This document shows, one piece after another, positions 45,348 through 53,874 of a stretch of DNA of 64,000 nucleotides. Below the pieces are notes generated by a model. That model saw only the letters and a program-made list of their open reading frames with translations. It did no database searches and was not told where the DNA came from. Source of the DNA: UBA5070 sp035913415 (GTDB lineage: Bacteria > Fibrobacterota > Fibrobacteria > UBA5070); assembly GCA_035913415.1 (NCBI GenBank), contig JAMIIV010000001.1, positions 1 to 64,000 of the forward strand. The letters run 5' to 3'. Position numbers and translations under genes: made by a program. Within the stretch, counting starts at the first letter, position 1. Each line of letters starts with the position of its first letter.

Positions 45348-46844
45348 CTAGGGGCGATCGGCCATCGGAATCGCGCTGAAGTGACGAGAGCTCCGCAGGA
45401 AGAGGATGATGCAGCCGGCGGCTCCGGCCACGAAGAGGGGTGCCCGTGCCGTGACGGAGTCCAGTTGCAGGGACAGCAGACTCAGGAAGAGCAATGCTGA
45501 TCCGATGTGCAGGGAGCTCAACATGTACCGATCGATCCAGAGATTCTTCTGCGAGGTGCGCCAGAGGAGAACATGGCAGAGTACGCCTTGGACGAAGGTG
45601 GAGACGCCGAGGGAGAGGACTCCTCCCATGGCCCCCCACTGGGGAATCCACCACACGCAGAGGGCGACATTGACAACGAACCCCGAAATCTGGGCGGCCA
45701 TCCATGCGCGGGTCCGCCCCAGGCCTTGGAGCATCAGACCCGAGAGGTCTCCATAGACACTGATCCAGGCGAAGAAGATCATTGTGATCAACGGAAACCA
45801 GCCGTCCTGGTATTCCCGATGCAGCAGCAGTAGGAGATCGCGTCCCCAGAAAACGACCACCAACAGGGCCAGGCCCATGAGGTTTCCGACGGTCCAGACG
45901 GAATGGTTGAAGAGTTCGCGCAGGTTGGCCGTGAGTTCGCGTGCTCCCTCGCGTGAGAACGCCGAAAGCAGCAGTCCCTCGAAGGATTGCCGGATGGCGA
46001 TGAGCGATCTGCCAATCATCATCACCACGTTGTAGATCTCCACGGCCTGGATTCCCGCGAATCCGCCGATCAGCATGAGGTCCAACCGGCTGGTCGCCCC
46101 GGCCAGGAGGTCTGATCCCACCAAGGGTATGCTGAATCCACGCAATTCCCTGGAGGGAACGCTCGGAAGCAGGTCGGTGGCACGAAGCTTGTGGATACGC
46201 AGGAAGGCGAAGGCGGCGACTACCCCGTTGGCGAGCGCTCCCAGAAAGAACCAAAAGGGCAGACCCGGGCCCCCGAGGAAATGGCTCGGAACGGCGCCTC
46301 CGAAGGTCACGAGAGGAAGAATCACGTTCTTGCCGACGATCCTGGCCAGCATCTCCTTCTGGTTGAGGTTGGCCTGGTAGGCTAGATCGGCCAGGGCCAG
46401 GAGGGGTATCGCTGAGGCCACCAAAAGCAGGCTGGGGAGCGGAAGCTCCATCCCACGCACCGATCCCGCCGCCGTGAGGGACAAGCCCACCAGAAAAAGC
46501 GCGGCCACGAGGGAGGCGGCCAGCACCCATCGCAGCGAAGCGAACAGGTCGCTTCTGTATTCCAGGGGAGTGGCGTGCCCGAATCGCCAGACGATCCCTC
46601 GATCCATCCCCAGCAGGCTCAGGCGGTACAGCAGGTAGGCCAGCGACTCCGCGAGCTTGAACGATCCCCAGTCCCCGCCTGCGTAGAGGCTCGCGCAGCC
46701 CAGGACCAGCAGTGGTTCCACCGGGCGCAGAGCGTTGTCGAGCGCCACCATGCGCATCCCCCAGCCAAGGCTCGTGGGGTGGCGCGCCGATACCTTGACC
46801 TCGAGGTACGCGCCCGAACCGGGGGTGATCGGCGCGGCCGTCAA
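45348..46844 (-). CDS. Polysaccharide flippase-like (MATE/MVF-type) membrane protein
   Basis: A 498-residue membrane protein with about 12-14 hydrophobic helices in the layout of Wzx/MurJ-type flippases: FKLAESLAYLLYRLSLLGMDRGIVWRFG, a central SIPLVGSDLLAGATSRLDLMLIGGFAGIQAVEIYNVVMMIGR, and a C-terminal helical set. The segment FAGIQAVEIYNVVMMI corresponds to the 'vGiY' region of lipid-linked oligosaccharide flippases. The start is probably TTG 46844, which overlaps the TolC stop as TTGA; internal ATG codons near residues 30-31 are alternatives. It ends an efflux operon, an unusual neighbour for a flippase. The substrate is unknown. Confidence 0.7.
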   Translation of the reverse strand: MTAAPITPGSGAYLEVKVSARHPTSLGWGMRMVALDNALRPVEPLLVLGCASLYAGGDWGSFKLAESLAYLLYRLSLLGMDRGIVWRFGHATPLEYRSDLFASLRWVLAASLVAALFLVGLSLTAAGSVRGMELPLPSLLLVASAIPLLALADLAYQANLNQKEMLARIVGKNVILPLVTFGGAVPSHFLGGPGLPFWFFLGALANGVVAAFAFLRIHKLRATDLLPSVPSRELRGFSIPLVGSDLLAGATSRLDLMLIGGFAGIQAVEIYNVVMMIGRSLIAIRQSFEGLLLSAFSREGARELTANLRELFNHSVWTVGNLMGLALLVVVFWGRDLLLLLHREYQDGWFPLITMIFFAWISVYGDLSGLMLQGLGRTRAWMAAQISGFVVNVALCVWWIPQWGAMGGVLSLGVSTFVQGVLCHVLLWRTSQKNLWIDRYMLSSLHIGSALLFLSLLSLQLDSVTARAPLFVAGAAGCIILFLRSSRHFSAIPMADRP

Positions 46845-48196
46845 GGCCTCGACTCCTCGCGGGCGATCGATCGGAGGTAGGCGCTGCGGGCCAGGCCGTA
46901 GCTCTTGCGGGCGTCGATGCGCTGGTCCACGCTCTTCTGGCGCAGGGCCTGGGCCTCAAGAAGGTCCGAGAGCGCCGAGAGTCCGTTGCGGCGAAGATCC
47001 GACGCTTCCGTCAGGTTGACCTCGGCCTGCGTCACGGCGTCCTCGGCCACGAGGCTCGCCTGCCAGGCGCGCACGAGGTCGTCCCAGTCTTTGTCGATGC
47101 CCATCGCCATCTTGCGCTTCGTTTCGGCTTCGTTCAGGGTGGCCACGCGCACCTTGATGCGGCTGGCCCGGGTCTCGTGGGTGCCCGACCAGATGTCGGA
47201 GACCGGAACGCTCACCATCGCGTAGCCGATCAGGTTCGTAACGGGATCGATTCCTTCGATGTCGGCGCGCATGGCCGCGGCCCCGACCACGACGCTGGGG
47301 AGCATGGCTCCCAGCTCCATGTCGGCGTGGAGTTGTTCGGCCCGCACACCGTGGGCCAGGAGACCCGTTTCCAGGCGCCGCTCCAGGGCTCCCGTCCGTC
47401 CGTCGGAGAGCCCTTGGGGGTTCGATGGCGTCGGGAGGCTGTCGGCCAAGGTCAAGGCGGTGTCTTCGCCCAGACCGAGGTGGCGGCGCAGGTCGCGGGC
47501 GGCCAGACGCGCGCCGCTTTCGAGTTCGAGCCTCTGGACCCGTAGGTGGCCGCGCTCGAGCGAGACCTTGAGCTCGTCGTTGCGGCTGGTCAACCCGTTC
47601 TTCACGGCCGCCCCCACTTCCCGCTGCAGGGCCGCGAGGAGGGAGTCGTAGGCGTCCAGGGTGCGGCGCTTCTCCTGCAGAGACACCAGGGTCCAGTACT
47701 TCTCTTCGGCCTGGGCCACCGCGTCGCGTTCGGCGAGCTGCCGTCGGCTGGTCGCGACCTCCTCGCCGAGCTTGGCCAGGCGGTTGCCGTTGACCACACG
47801 ACCGCCCACGAAGAGCGGCTGCTGGATCGAGAGCTGGACCAGATTGGCCGACTGTCCCGCCTCGAGATCCAGGGACGGCACGTAGGCCGCCGTGGTCGCG
47901 TTGGCGAGATTCGCGGGATTGCCGTCGTACACCGGAAGATTGGCCTGCGGAGTCTTCGCGCTCACCAGGGGATCCCGGGCCGTCATGGCCGCGGCCGTGG
48001 CGCTCACCTGCGGGAAGTATTTCGCGAAGGCCGCCTTGCGCGTTTCTCCGGCGCTCTCCTGCCCGAGCCGGGCGGTCGTCACTTCGGCGCTCTGCGCGCG
48101 GGCCAGGCGGCGGCACTCCTCGAGGGTCAAGGGTGCCTGGGCCTGGACGGCTGCGACGCCTCCTGCCAGAACGAGGGAAAGGATGGCCTTATGCAT
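46841..48196 (-). CDS. TolC-family outer-membrane efflux protein
   Basis: A 451-residue exported protein. Signal MHKAILSLVLAGGVAAVQA precedes PLTLEECRRLARAQSAEVTTARLG, the usual TolC opening. Two long coiled-coil-rich repeats follow, with QLSIQQPLFVGGRVVNGNRLA in the first half and MVSVPVSDIWSGTHETRASRI in the second. Such proteins form the trimeric outer-membrane duct of tripartite pumps. ATG 48196 overlaps the RND gene by eight bases. The last bases overlap the start of the flippase-like gene. Confidence 0.9.
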   Translation of the reverse strand: MHKAILSLVLAGGVAAVQAQAPLTLEECRRLARAQSAEVTTARLGQESAGETRKAAFAKYFPQVSATAAAMTARDPLVSAKTPQANLPVYDGNPANLANATTAAYVPSLDLEAGQSANLVQLSIQQPLFVGGRVVNGNRLAKLGEEVATSRRQLAERDAVAQAEEKYWTLVSLQEKRRTLDAYDSLLAALQREVGAAVKNGLTSRNDELKVSLERGHLRVQRLELESGARLAARDLRRHLGLGEDTALTLADSLPTPSNPQGLSDGRTGALERRLETGLLAHGVRAEQLHADMELGAMLPSVVVGAAAMRADIEGIDPVTNLIGYAMVSVPVSDIWSGTHETRASRIKVRVATLNEAETKRKMAMGIDKDWDDLVRAWQASLVAEDAVTQAEVNLTEASDLRRNGLSALSDLLEAQALRQKSVDQRIDARKSYGLARSAYLRSIAREESRP

Positions 48197-51100
48197 GGCG
48201 AGCCTCCGTGGGAATGCCGGCGAGGGCGGTTTCGTTGCGGGTCAGGAGCCAGTAGGCCACGGGCAGGACCAGCAAGGTCAGGATCATCGAGAACACCAGC
48301 CCGAAGGCCGTGACGGCTCCCAGCGGCCCCCAGAGCGTGGAGCCCGAGGTGATCATCGGGATCACGCCCACGGCGGCGGCCATGGAGGTGAGGAAGATGG
48401 GACGCATGCGCCTCTTGCCGGCCGCCAGGGCTGCGTCGAAGGAGGTCATCCCCTCGGCGCGCAGCTCGTCGGCGTAGCCCACCAGGATGATGCCGTTGCG
48501 CACCACGATGCCCATCAGTCCGATGATGCCCATGAAGGCCGTCATCCCGAAGGGGTATCCGGTGGCCACCAGGCCCAGGGCCGCGCCCAAGAGGGAGAGG
48601 GGCATGGTCGTCATGATCAGGACAGACTTGCGCACGCGCCCGAACTGGCACAGCAGGATGAAGAAGATCAGCACGATGGCGGTGGCCAGCGAGGCGACCA
48701 TGGGGCCGTACGTCTGGGCCGCGGCCTCCTTCTCGCCGCCGTAGGTCACCGCGACACCCGGAGGCAGGGTCTGGGCCGCGACCAGCGAATCGATGCGGGC
48801 CTGGAGGGTGCTGGGCAGGACGTCCCGGCGCGGATCCACCCGCACGGTCAGGCAGCGGGTGCCATTGCGGTGGTGGATACCTCCTTCTGTCCAGTCGACC
48901 TCCACCTTCGCCACCTGGGAGAGCGGCACCGACATCCCCAGGGGCATGGAGGAGACCAGTTGGTGACGGAATCCGTTCAGGGTGCCCGAGCGCAGGGAAT
49001 CCTCGCGGACCAGCAGCTTCACGGCCCGGTCGCCCTCCCAGATGGTCCCGGCGGGCATTCCCGTGGTGGACATGGCCAGCGACGCCCCGAGGAAGGACGG
49101 CGAGATGCCCAGGCGGCCGGCCTCGTCCCAGTCCATGTCCACCCGCAGGCCGCGGACGGGTTCGTCCCAGTCGGTGCGCACCCACTCCGCACCCTCCAAG
49201 GCGCCGATCTGCTGGGAGAGGAGTTCGCCCGTCCGTCGCAGCAGGGGCAGGCTGTCACCCCACAGGCGCACCTCGATGGGCGTCGATCCCAATTGCATCT
49301 CCAGCTGCTTCCAGCGCACCCAGGCGTCGGGGAGCATGCCCTTGGAGCTGGCCGAATACTCCTCGACCATCGCCTCGGCGGAGCGGCTGTCGACGGTGTT
49401 CACCAGGAGCTGGGCATAGGCCCGCGAGGGCATGTTGGGCGCGTAGACGGTGTGGAACCTCGGCGAGGAGGTCCCCACGAAGCTCGTCACGCCCGTCGTG
49501 CGCGGATCCTTCCCAAGCAGGCGCTCGAGTTCGCGGGTGACGGAATCCGTCGTGGCCAGGGATGTGCCGCCGCGCAAGTAGACTTCGATGGCGAACTGGT
49601 TGCGTTCGATCTTGGGGAAGAGCTGCTGGGGGATCATGGCGAATAGCCCCGCCGCGGCGACCACCGAGAGCACGCCCGCGGCCAGAGTCGAGGCGGGGAA
49701 GCGGAAGGCCAGTTCGGCCGCGCCGTCGTAGAGCCCCTGCATGCGGTCCAGGAACGACTTGCGGCCTTCGGTCCGGCCGTGGCGGATGCCCCGGCGGATC
49801 AGGCGGGAGTTCATGAAGGGCACCAGGAATGCGGCGACCAGCATGGACACGAACAGCGCCACGGCGACGGTGGCGGGAAGGCTCTTGATGAAGTCCCCGG
49901 AGGTCCCCTCCATGAAGAAGGCCATAGGGAGGTAGCAGACGATGATGGCCAGGGTCGCGGTGAACACCGGGAGCATGAGCTCCTTGGCGCTTTTCCAGGC
50001 GGCGTTCCAGGGGAGTGCGCCGTGGTCGAGCTTCTCGAGGTGGCTGTCGATGACGATGATAGCGTTGTCGACCACCATGCCCAGCACGACCACCAGCCCC
50101 GCCAGCGACACGGTCTGGAGCTCGATGCCCATCAGGTTCAGGATGCCGACGGTGATCAGGATGCAGACCGGGATGGTGACGGCCGCGACCCCCGCCACCC
50201 GCAGCGGCAGGAAGAGCATGGTCACCAGGACCACGGCCGCCACCGCCAGCAGGAAGTCGCGCAGGAAGTGGTTGATCGAAGTGGCCACGGCCAGGGGTTG
50301 GTCGGCGATACGCGCGATCTCGACCCCGGCGGGAAGGCGGGTGCGCACGCGCTCGATGGCGTCGTCCACTTCCTTGCCATAGTGGGTGATGTCGTTGCCC
50401 TTGGACATCTCGATGGATAGCACCAGGGCCTGCTTGCCGTTGGAGCGTACGTGGGCGTCGTTGTCCTCGAAGCTGCGCTCCAGGGTCGCGACATCCTTGA
50501 GCCGCACGATCGAGGTCCCGGTGGACAGCAGCACCGTCTCGCCCAGCTCCCTCTCGGAATGCAAGACCGACGAGACGTGCAGGGGCATCTCGATGCCGCC
50601 GGCGTCGAGCCGCCCGGCGATCGGCAGGATCCCGGTGCTTTGGAGAGCCTGGAGCACGCTCAGGTGGCGCAGCCCGTACTGGGCCAGCCGGTCCCGCGAG
50701 ACCTGGATGCGGATGCTCTCGAGCTGGGTGCCGCTGCGCTTGAGCTTGGAAGTGGCCGGGAGGCGGCGCAGTTCGGCCTCGAGGTCGCGAAGATACAGGT
50801 CCATCTCGGCCCAGGTCCTGCCCTCGGCGGTGAGCGTCAGCAGCAAGGCGCTGGTGTCGCCGAAGTCGTTGGTCCCGATTAGGGCCACCACCTGGCTGGG
50901 CAGCTGCATCTTCAGTTCCGCCAGGCCGTGGCGCAACTTCGCCCAGAAGTCCGCAGCCTCGGTGGCCCCGACATTCTCGCGCAGCTCCACGAAGACCACG
51001 AGCTGGCCGTCGCGGGAGTAGGAGTAGGTCTTGGACTTCTCGACTTCCTGGAATCCGAAGAGGAAGTTCTCGACCGTGCGGGCTAATTGTTCCTCGACCT

Positions 51101-51281
51101 GGCGCGAGTCGGCTCCGGGCATCACCCCGATGACCAGCCCCTGTCGGATGGTGAACTGGGGAAATTCCTGGCGCGGCATGGTCCGCAGCGACCAGGTGCC
51201 GAAGGCCACAAGAAGCAGGGTCAGGGCGGCCACGATCCGCCAGTGGATCATTCCCCCTTCGATGAGGTTGCGCGCTTTCAT
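48189..51281 (-). CDS. RND efflux transporter permease (AcrB/HAE-1-like)
   Basis: A 1030-residue inner-membrane pump. The N-terminus has the TM1 helix WRIVAALTLLLVAFGTWSL and RQEFPQFT, typical of HAE-RND pumps. TM4 reads GLVVVLGMVVDNAIIVID, giving the proton-relay Asp. The matching second half reads FGMTAFMGIIGLMGIVVRNGIILVGYADELRAEG. Two large periplasmic loops lie between TM1-2 and TM7-8. With the adjacent MFP and TolC-like genes it completes a tripartite proton-driven export pump. ATG 51281 lies seven bases from the MFP stop. The substrates are unknown; a TetR repressor controls the cluster. Confidence 0.93.
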   Translation of the reverse strand: MKARNLIEGGMIHWRIVAALTLLLVAFGTWSLRTMPRQEFPQFTIRQGLVIGVMPGADSRQVEEQLARTVENFLFGFQEVEKSKTYSYSRDGQLVVFVELRENVGATEAADFWAKLRHGLAELKMQLPSQVVALIGTNDFGDTSALLLTLTAEGRTWAEMDLYLRDLEAELRRLPATSKLKRSGTQLESIRIQVSRDRLAQYGLRHLSVLQALQSTGILPIAGRLDAGGIEMPLHVSSVLHSERELGETVLLSTGTSIVRLKDVATLERSFEDNDAHVRSNGKQALVLSIEMSKGNDITHYGKEVDDAIERVRTRLPAGVEIARIADQPLAVATSINHFLRDFLLAVAAVVLVTMLFLPLRVAGVAAVTIPVCILITVGILNLMGIELQTVSLAGLVVVLGMVVDNAIIVIDSHLEKLDHGALPWNAAWKSAKELMLPVFTATLAIIVCYLPMAFFMEGTSGDFIKSLPATVAVALFVSMLVAAFLVPFMNSRLIRRGIRHGRTEGRKSFLDRMQGLYDGAAELAFRFPASTLAAGVLSVVAAAGLFAMIPQQLFPKIERNQFAIEVYLRGGTSLATTDSVTRELERLLGKDPRTTGVTSFVGTSSPRFHTVYAPNMPSRAYAQLLVNTVDSRSAEAMVEEYSASSKGMLPDAWVRWKQLEMQLGSTPIEVRLWGDSLPLLRRTGELLSQQIGALEGAEWVRTDWDEPVRGLRVDMDWDEAGRLGISPSFLGASLAMSTTGMPAGTIWEGDRAVKLLVREDSLRSGTLNGFRHQLVSSMPLGMSVPLSQVAKVEVDWTEGGIHHRNGTRCLTVRVDPRRDVLPSTLQARIDSLVAAQTLPPGVAVTYGGEKEAAAQTYGPMVASLATAIVLIFFILLCQFGRVRKSVLIMTTMPLSLLGAALGLVATGYPFGMTAFMGIIGLMGIVVRNGIILVGYADELRAEGMTSFDAALAAGKRRMRPIFLTSMAAAVGVIPMITSGSTLWGPLGAVTAFGLVFSMILTLLVLPVAYWLLTRNETALAGIPTEARHA

Positions 51282-51288
51282 GATGGAC

Positions 51289-52473
51289 TCACTTTCCGGC
51301 CTGCACGCGCAGGCCCTCCGAGAGCATGGGGGTTCCCGACACCACGATCGTCTCCCCGACGGCCAGGCCGGAGTCGACCGCGATGCCTTCCTGGACCAGG
51401 AACCCGGTGCGCACCTCGCGGCGGTGCAGGACGGAATCCGTCACGGTCCAGACGAACCGCCGGCCCTGGGCGTCGGTCAGGACCGAGGCGGGTGGGACGA
51501 TGGGCGTCGGGGCGGCGCCGGCCACCGACAATCGCACCTGGGAGACCATCCCCACCTTCAGGACGCCGGAGCGGTTGGGCAGGGCTACCTTGACCTTGTA
51601 GGTGCGGGTGAAGGGATCGGCTTCCACGCCGATCTCGCGCACCACGCCGTCGATCCTGGAGCCGGTGGCCGACACCTCGACATGCGCGGCCATGCCCTTG
51701 CGGACGCGGGCGATGTCCTTCTCCGCGACCTGGACGGTCGAGAGCATCGTGGTGGTCTGCACGAGGGTGAAGGCCGAAGCTCCAGGCAGGGCGCGCTCGC
51801 CGGGTTGGAGGTTCCGCCGGGCGACCAGTCCCGAGAGGGGCGCACGCAGTACGGCGTCCTCGAGATTGCGCTTGGACATCGACACCGCGCTGCGGGCCTG
51901 GTTGCGGCCGGTCTCGATCTCCACCCAGCGGATCTCGGCGAGGGTGCCTCCGCGGTGCATCGGTTCCATGCGTCTCCATGCGTCCTCGGCCTGGTCGGCC
52001 TTGGCCTGCGACATCGCCAACTGGTCCTTCAGGGCGCCGGCGTCCAGGATGGCCAGCACCTGTCCCTTGGCGACGGCCTGTCCTTCGTCGACCAGCACCC
52101 TCTCGACGGTTCCCGGAACCGCGAAGCTCACCGCCACCGAGGTCTCGGCCTCCAGGTGGCCCGAGAGCACGAGGTCCTGGGCGGAGTCGCTGGCCGCGAC
52201 GGTGGCGACCCGCACGACGGGGGGCTTCGCCAGGGCGTCGGGGGCGTGCTCGGAGCATCCGGTGATCGCCAAGGCGATCAGGATCACTAGCAGAGGCGGC
52301 AGACCCTTGCGGATCACCTCGGAAGACAAGGACGCTTGATTTTGGCGTCCCACGGGGTGGATCAGCTCTTTCAGGGACAACAACGGCTTGGTGGGCCGGG
52401 GGGCGGTCTGCGCGATGGGCAAGGGTTCCTCGCGTGGCGATTCCTTGGGGCTGGGGGCGTTGGAGGGTTGCAT
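51289..52473 (-). CDS. RND-pump periplasmic adaptor (HlyD/MFP family) with N-terminal extension
   Basis: A 394-residue adaptor with a lipoyl-like hairpin (ISFAVPGTVERVLVDEGQAVAKGQVLAILD), a coiled-coil hairpin and a beta-barrel domain (VVREIGVEADPFTRTYKVKVAL). The hydrophobic segment LPPLLVILIALAITGC ends in a lipobox, so it is likely a lipoprotein. About 50 residues precede it from ATG 52473 (SPKESPREEPLPIAQT...), much longer than a normal signal n-region. An in-frame GTG at 52317 would give a standard lipoprotein. The upstream ATG has a good ribosome site (GAAAGGA) that sits inside the operator half-site, so I keep it and flag the choice. Confidence 0.85.
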   Translation of the reverse strand: MQPSNAPSPKESPREEPLPIAQTAPRPTKPLLSLKELIHPVGRQNQASLSSEVIRKGLPPLLVILIALAITGCSEHAPDALAKPPVVRVATVAASDSAQDLVLSGHLEAETSVAVSFAVPGTVERVLVDEGQAVAKGQVLAILDAGALKDQLAMSQAKADQAEDAWRRMEPMHRGGTLAEIRWVEIETGRNQARSAVSMSKRNLEDAVLRAPLSGLVARRNLQPGERALPGASAFTLVQTTTMLSTVQVAEKDIARVRKGMAAHVEVSATGSRIDGVVREIGVEADPFTRTYKVKVALPNRSGVLKVGMVSQVRLSVAGAAPTPIVPPASVLTDAQGRRFVWTVTDSVLHRREVRTGFLVQEGIAVDSGLAVGETIVVSGTPMLSEGLRVQAGK

Positions 52474-52482
52474 GAGATTCCT

Positions 52483-52509
52483 TTCGACGAAAATGGGTGA
52501 AAAGTCGAA
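52483..52509 (-). promoter_or_regulatory. Putative TetR operator, efflux gene side (TTCGAC-N15-GTCGAA)
   Basis: TTCGAC at 52483-52488 and GTCGAA at 52504-52509 form an inverted repeat with a 15-base spacer, so the half-sites are 21 bp apart centre to centre. The tetR promoter carries the same half-sites with the same spacing. The site begins ten bases before the MFP start and covers its ribosome site. Confidence 0.6.
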
Positions 52510-52539
52510 AAAACGGCAAAAAAAGAGGGAGAGGCCGTT
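52507..52539 (-). terminator. Weak terminator-like hairpin between tetR and the MFP gene
   Basis: On the minus strand AACGGC (52539-52534) can pair with GCCGTT (52517-52512) across a 16-base loop, followed by a run of T. The stem is short and the loop long, so it may be an attenuator or only partially effective. It would let tetR and the pump genes be set at different levels. Confidence 0.35.
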
Positions 52540-52546
52540 GTGGGGG

Positions 52547-53179
52547 TCAGGCTTGGAGGCCGCGCACCAGAACTCCCGAGACCTCGTCGAGGTGGGCCAG
52601 GGAATCGCTGGGCATGGCTCCCCAGACCATCCCCATCTCGATGCCGCGGATCGCGGCGATGGCGAAGTTCGCCACGCTTTTGCGAATCCCCTCGTCCATG
52701 GGGCGGAATATTCCCTGGGTGATTCCATCCTCCAGGATGGCCAGGAACAGAGCTTCTTCTCGCTGGTGAAGGGCGTACCGCAGGTTGGTCATCTTGCCAA
52801 ATTCCTCGCCGTCGTGCCGCAGCTCTTCGATGATCTGGCTGAATGTGCGAATACGATCGAGCATCTGCAGTAGGGGAGCCGTGAAGAAGGCGTGCAACTT
52901 GTCCTGCGGAGTGGACTGGGCCTCGACAAGGGCTCGGGTTTGGGCCGTGATCACATCCATTTCCCGCTGGACGACCGCCGCGAGGATCGCGTCCTTGCTC
53001 TCGAAGTAGTAGTACAGAAAGCTTTTTTTCTTCCCCATTGCCGAGGCAATATCCTCCAGGGTGGTCTTCCGCAATCCGAACCTCTGGAATTGCCGCAAGG
53101 ACGCGTCCAGGATGTCGCGACGGGTCCGTTCTTCCTTGGTCAATCCATCGGCATCAAAAGTTCGACTATTCGTCTTCAT
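52547..53179 (-). CDS. TetR-family transcriptional repressor
   Basis: A 210-residue regulator. The N-terminal helix-turn-helix is clear: RRDILDASLRQFQRFGLRKTTLEDIASAMGKKKSFLYYYFESKDAILAAVV, ending in the FYYYF tract of TetR proteins. The C-terminal ligand-binding domain is helical. Position upstream of and in line with the MFP-RND-TolC genes, together with matching inverted repeats at both promoters, makes it the likely local repressor that releases DNA when a pump substrate binds. The start is ATG 53179 because its -10 box ends six bases before it; an upstream frame to 53251 is not used. Confidence 0.9.
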   Translation of the reverse strand: MKTNSRTFDADGLTKEERTRRDILDASLRQFQRFGLRKTTLEDIASAMGKKKSFLYYYFESKDAILAAVVQREMDVITAQTRALVEAQSTPQDKLHAFFTAPLLQMLDRIRTFSQIIEELRHDGEEFGKMTNLRYALHQREEALFLAILEDGITQGIFRPMDEGIRKSVANFAIAAIRGIEMGMVWGAMPSDSLAHLDEVSGVLVRGLQA

Positions 53180-53214
53180 AAGTCGAAAATATCCTTTCTT
53201 GAAGAAGAAAGCAA
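53161..53214 (-). promoter_or_regulatory. tetR promoter with overlapping TetR operator
   Basis: On the minus strand, -35 TTGCTT (53214-53209) and -10 TATTTT (53191-53186) are separated by 17 bases. The operator TTCGAC-N15-GTCGAA (53187-53161) starts on the last bases of the -10 box and encloses the ATG at 53179-53177. Binding would block the promoter and the start codon, so the gene is probably autoregulated. The predicted transcript starts at or next to the ATG, that is, leaderless. Confidence 0.6.
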
Positions 53215-53471
53215 GAGTTGCATGAAGCCTTTCTCCTGACGAAGCCGCCACGAGGTCGCGCCTGGTGGATCAAGGGCGGCTCGAGTCCGCCTTCCCAGGG
53301 GTTCCAGGTTCGCTCGAGGACTCCTCCTTCGGGGCGTGCCAGGGGATCGGTATAGGGATGTGGCCAATCCCCTCTGCCAACATCACCGCCAGAGGCCTCC
53401 TACGGGTCCTCATCCCCCGCCTGGATGGTTGGGAGGATCAGGATGGCCTGGTGTGTCCTACCTTTCCCGCC

Positions 53472-53874
53472 TCGCGAGTCGGGGGCTGGATGGCCGCTGG
53501 GTGGAAACACCTGGAGGAACTTCCGGGCACCACAGGACAGGATGCCGGAGAAATTCCGGGCGCAGCAATGCGATGGAAAGTGCAACAGAGAGCAGACCGC
53601 CGATGGCCTCGCAAGAGGATCAGGCAAGGGTGAAACGGTGGGGTAAGAGCCCACCGCCCGGGCGGTAACGTTCCGGGGCATGGTAAACCCCATCCGGTGC
53701 AAGGCGAACAGCAGGCGCCCCTTTCAACGGGGGCAGGGACGGTCCGTCCCGGTGTCCTGCGGGTAGCCGCTAGAGGCTGTCAGCAATGGCAGTCCCAGAG
53801 GAATGGCCATCGGTCCGGAATGCAACAAGGCGCCGGATGCCACAGAACCCGGGGTATAAGCCCCCGATTCGCGA
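53472..53874 (+). ncRNA. rnpB: RNase P RNA (bacterial type A-like)
   Basis: P1 pairs TCGCGAGTCGGGGGCT (53472-53487) with AGCCCCCGATTCGCGA (53859-53874), one G-T wobble. The order of conserved segments matches bacterial RNase P RNA: GAGGAACTTCCGGGC (CR-I), GTGCAACAGAGAGCAGACC, GGATCAGGCAAGGGTGAAA, GGTAAGAGCCCACCG, GGTAAACCCCATCCGGTGCA and the 3' ACAGAACCCGGGGTATAAGC (CR-V). P2 can form between GATGGCC and GGCCATC. The RNA is the catalytic part of tRNA 5' processing. CR-I departs from the usual GAGGAAAGTCC. The promoter was not identified; the 290 bases between tetR and rnpB hold no gene I can support. Confidence 0.93.

Noticed and set aside
53275..53291. Hairpin GGCGG-CTCGAGT-CCGCC resembling a tRNA T-arm
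   Set aside because: No acceptor, D-arm or anticodon stem can be drawn around it.
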